From Panorpa germanica (taxonomy: Eukaryota; Arthropoda; Insecta; Mecoptera; Panorpidae), in NCBI GenBank assembly GCA_963678705.1, contig OY783207.1, positions 8,928,001 through 8,992,000 on the forward strand: 64,000 bases of DNA, read 5' to 3'. The stretch's first letter is position 1. Every line of letters begins with the position of its first letter. A program made the position numbers and the translations under genes. Under the pieces are notes generated by a model that was not told the DNA's origin, ran no database searches, and saw only the letters and a program-made list of their open reading frames with translations. Below are positions 60,705-64,000 of this stretch, piece by piece.

Positions 60705-60982
60705 GGGGCGAGCAGAGAGAGACGGTAGAGATATGAGATGAGAAGGAGGGATGATATCTAGTAAACTAAGGGATCCAGGAAAATTGATCCAAAAGTTATT
60801 TGGTCTTTATGTACTATAAACTTACTTGGGCAAGCGATTCCAAATTTTTAGTACAATTATTAAGCATCTAGAACTGAGTAACTCGTCTTCTGTGTCGATT
60901 GTCTAATTGGAACACTTTGATGTCTGTGTTTTGATAGTTATTAACAATAAAAACAATATAAACATTTGTAATAAATAATTTA

Positions 60983-61331
60983 TCTTAATATATATAAATT
61001 ACGTGTCACGTTGTTCGTCCGCGATGGACTCCTAAACTACTTAACCGATTTTAATCAAATTTGTACACCGTGTGCAGTTTGATCCAACTTGAAAGATAGG
61101 ATAGCTTACATCTCAATTTATGATTGCAATATTATCTTATTGCAAATTATTTGTCTATTAATTATCTGTTAGCTCCAAACGATGACATCTGGCGACGATG
61201 ATGGCGACATCTGTTGACTAGATTGAGTAAATATTCTGTTGACTAGATTGAGTAAATATTCAATAGATGGCGCTATGTAATGTAATATGACAAAAACGTT
61301 AGTCACAGCAACGCGTGGCCGGGACAGCTAG
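60983..61331 (+). mobile_element. Small non-autonomous Helitron, complete
   Basis: Begins TCTTAATATATATAAATTAC with host A before it and ends GGCCGGGACAGCTAG with host T after it, the A^T insertion pattern of Helitrons. The text 'CGTCCGCGATGGACTCC...ACCGATTTTAATCAAA' and the GCGTGGCCGGG...CTAG end are typical of small insect Helitrons as I know them. A 24-bp internal tandem duplication (TGTTGACTAGATTGAGTAAA unit) lies at about 61212-61260. Non-coding. Confidence 0.85.
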
Positions 61332-61854
61332 TAGTTTATAAATACGAGTATCGCTATTTTTTATGTGTGTTCTTTACCGCTACTATAATCATTCGTGTTC
61401 GGGTACAAATACAAGAATATTTGCTCTGTGAGCCCGAGTATTCGATTGTGCCAGTCGTACACGCACACCCCAGCAAGAAACATATTTATCTTAGGAGAAA
61501 TATTAAAGTAAACAATATAATTTTGAAAATACATTTTATTATAAATAAGCTATTGACAGAAAGTGTACTTAAAATCATATATATTTTAAAATTGCCTCCA
61601 TTAATACCGGTTAATTCATTTTGGACCAGACTACACAGTGGAATGAACCGAGCCGAAAATGTCTCTTCTACTCTTTTAAATATCTTTTCAGCCAGTACGC
61701 AAAATTAATTGTCATACCTTTACTTTTTTCAAGTGCAGAAATTCTGAAAAAACCTATATGTTAATTCTTTTTAACTTTATGGTTAATTGGTTGTGATTTA
61801 CTGATTAAATTTATTATAATTATAATGATTTCATGATTTAATTTTGTATTGTAG
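61332..61854. other. No recognised gene
   Basis: A 113-codon ORF (61367-61708) starts just after the Helitron; it has no motif I recognise. Confidence 0.4.
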
Positions 61855-62001
61855 GATAATGGACTCGCAGCTCTGGCATTTGGACTGATTATGCAACAGC
61901 ATCTCCTGGAAGGGATTCTAGTATTGAATCTTGTATCTAGTATTGAGCTTACCTAAGACAATCCAGGATTAGTAGGAGCATCTTATCCTTTTGGCAGCTG
62001 A
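61855..62001 (+). other. Candidate exon or decayed exon, unassigned
   Basis: A TTTTGTATTGTAG acceptor precedes 61855 and GTAAGT follows 62001. No frame is open across all 147 bases. One frame runs 33 codons; another reads RSSGIWTDYATASPGRDSSI, which looks protein-like but follows a TAA at the exon start. A non-coding exon or a damaged coding exon is possible. Confidence 0.25.
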
Positions 62002-63012
62002 GTAAGTTGGATATACCCATAATTTTAATTGTTACACTAAATTTCAATTAAAAAAGACAGACATTATGTGCTTTTTGAAACATATTCATCACCTAAATGT
62101 TATAAAGTCTACAATGTAATATTTACAAAACAGATTATTATGCGTTTTAAGATAATCTGTTAAATTAAGTTTCTATATCTAAATATTTTTCTGATATTAC
62201 GTAACATTCGTTATACATAAATGCTACATAACTCTGTTCAATTCTCAATCAATTCTACATATAAATATTTCAAATAAATTTTGGACTAAAATTTTGGATC
62301 AATTTCCTAGCGTCATGGAAAATACCACATAGGCTAGGGGTTATACCAAACGAGTGGGGTGGATATTAGGTACTGTAGCAGAGGGCAGCACTGAGTCTCC
62401 GTGCAGAATCCAAGAATCTGTTCATGCGCAAACAGGGCCGCATTGAATATCTCAACAAATGAAATATTAAAGGATTCGTATGCTTTTAGTAAATTAGATA
62501 TACAAAATCAGAAATATGTATTGTTGAGTTTTGGATTAAATTATTTATGTAGTTCTGTTACTAATATAAAGATCATATTTAGGATAATCTTAAGTACAAC
62601 AGGTAGTGGCATTTACAAAATTTAAAATCTTATTCTAGAACGGTTTTTGAACTTAAATATGTCGAAAAGTTTAGATTTCTTTTCACGAAAAGCTCGCAAA
62701 AAATGATGTGCTTTTTACCTTCACTTGTTTTATACTGGGAATCTAGCTATTTTTAAATATATTACGTATTCCTTTTTATTAATCTAGTTATACAGCAATT
62801 TTAACTACTTGGGTCATATTAGCCTCGGATTTTCCCCTGAATTTCCCGGAAATCCGTTATTTTGATAACTTTGAATTCTTAAAAGATAGAAAGTTGAAAT
62901 TTGACATGTGTATTATGGTGTTCAATGCTAATATTTTTTTTAAAAATCAGAAATTGGAAAAGGGGTCGTTGTGAAAATTTAGAAATATGAGCTGACTTTG
63001 GTACCTAATATA
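62002..63012. other. AT-rich stretch without gene
   Basis: The 5' portion of Helitron copy B may start in here. Shared AGAAAGTTGAAATTT blocks precede both copies (about 47237 and 62889). Confidence 0.4.
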
Positions 63013-63240
63013 CAGATCGAAATTAAAATCCCAAATTTTGAAAGAAAGTTGGTCAAATAATGAACAAATTGAAAAAAATATATTTTTTTAGTCAGTTTAT
63101 ATGAAAAATGTTTTGTTCTTATATGTAAAATTTATATAGAACGAGTTAAATATTTCAATTTAAAAATGGAATTAAAATTTGAAATGAAATTCAATAGACA
63201 CACAAAGGACAGACGTCGCTTGCGACGGGGTAACCTCTAG
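63013..63240 (+). mobile_element. Non-autonomous Helitron-like element, 3' part, copy B
   Basis: Aligns with 47280-47507. The end has a perfect GTCGC-TT-GCGAC hairpin, a short spacer, CTAG at 63237-63240 and host T. This copy preserves the hairpin better than copy A. Confidence 0.7.
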
Positions 63241-64000
63241 TTATTTTATAATCCTAAAAGGAATTATTAATTAAATTTATGAGTATGCAAATGCGCAAAC
63301 GGTTTCTCGAGTTTCCTAGCCTTTTATCGCCCCCGATAATGTTTTAATCCCCACAAAAAGGACGCTCTATTCATAACCATTGCTGTTTCACAACACGTTG
63401 TATATTTGGTAAAATCGTTTACATTAACTATACAGAATACAATTATGTTTTTTTTAATACTGCAGCAGTATCATGAATTCGTCACTGAAGAAATGCATCA
63501 GAAATAAATAACACAACACATGACAACTGTCAAATATTTGGTTATCTTATCAATCCGCAGCCAGCGGTATCGAAGAGTCAAACGTATGCTTACATGTTAA
63601 CAATTTAACACTTGTACATAGCGCAAATAGAAATGTGAGTGAGATACCAAACAACTAACGGAATGACGTAAAATATGCGCAGTACTTAATGCGCACCATG
63701 AAGTGGCAACGGCCGTTACTGTCTACTGGTATGAACCCGCAACTAGTAATGTAACGTAACGATAACGATAAAGCTCGGTCCACATATAAATCCAACCAAT
63801 CAACGAAAACAAATCTTTGAAAGCTTTTAATGCACATCAAATGCAAATGTAAAGAAGCAACAGAGCTTTTTTATTAAGAGCTTTTAAATAAAAATGCAGC
63901 AAATGTTTTAACTATAGTGTAAATCAAGCTTAAGCTTTCCGCACCGTTCGTTAATCCCCCCCCCCCCCCTGACGTGGGTTTATTTTCTACAGGTTATGGA
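63241..64000. other. No recognised gene; C14 run near the end
   Basis: A C14 homopolymer lies at 63956-63969. TTTATTTTCTACAG at 63979-63992 would be a fair splice acceptor, but the exon would lie beyond the window. Confidence 0.4.

Noticed and set aside
61367..61708. 113-codon ORF after the Helitron
   Set aside because: The length is unusual for chance, but no motif, splice context or codon bias supports coding; kept only as an unrecognised stretch.
1..64000. CRISPR arrays, bacterial operons or rRNA genes
   Set aside because: No regularly spaced repeats, no rRNA-like conserved stretches and no prokaryotic gene layout were found.

Overview
This 64 kb window is AT-rich eukaryotic DNA with no complete protein-coding gene on either strand. 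I read it as insect (at least arthropod) intergenic or intronic sequence. The reasons are the kinds of mobile DNA present (mariner and mariner-like remnants, a small Helitron with the A^T insertion signature, a tRNA-derived SINE, several jockey/I-like LINE tails, Harbinger-like foldback elements), long (TA)n microsatellites, a 76-bp candidate intron, and the lack of any bacterial gene layout. The order or species cannot be fixed from the sequence alone.

The best coding feature is one exon on the minus strand at 51326-51002. It is a Ser/Gly-rich 108-codon N-terminus ending in a consensus GTGAGT donor, and probably the first coding exon of a gene continuing toward lower coordinates. Weaker exon candidates are a plus-strand pair at 7909-7982 and 8059-8103, a minus-strand 253-nt open exon at 28711-28459, a plus-strand block at 61855-62001, and a short GC-rich ORF at 60468-60704. 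I cannot name any of these genes.

Layout. 1-11 kb: two copies of a ~630-bp inverted-repeat element (122-772, 10332-10956), a diverged pair of ~650-bp repeats (5470-6143, 9190-9828), a cluster of a recurring palindromic hairpin (2.3-4.7 kb), and a LINE scrap. 11-20 kb: mostly featureless AT-rich DNA with a mariner remnant, (TA)n tracts and a truncated Harbinger-like element. 22-38 kb: retrotransposon and transposase debris, including a purine-rich LINE family seen three times and a nested LINE insertion with clear target duplications at 38.3 kb. 41-49 kb: two Harbinger-like foldback elements, a pogo/Tigger-like terminal repeat pair, an LTR-like block, a Helitron 3' end and a SINE with perfect 13-bp duplications. 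51 kb: the coding exon. 55-64 kb: a second SINE, a LINE tail, an unusual hairpin at 57.03 kb, a complete non-autonomous Helitron and a second copy of the Helitron family from 47.5 kb.

The window therefore does not hold a pathway or operon. It is largely a record of repeat insertions around a few exon-sized islands. The signals least explained by known families are the ~23-nt hairpin found at about ten sites, the 57.03 kb compound hairpin, and the G-quadruplex-capable islands at 24.8 and 56.6 kb. All similarity statements rest on motif recognition by eye; no database search was run.
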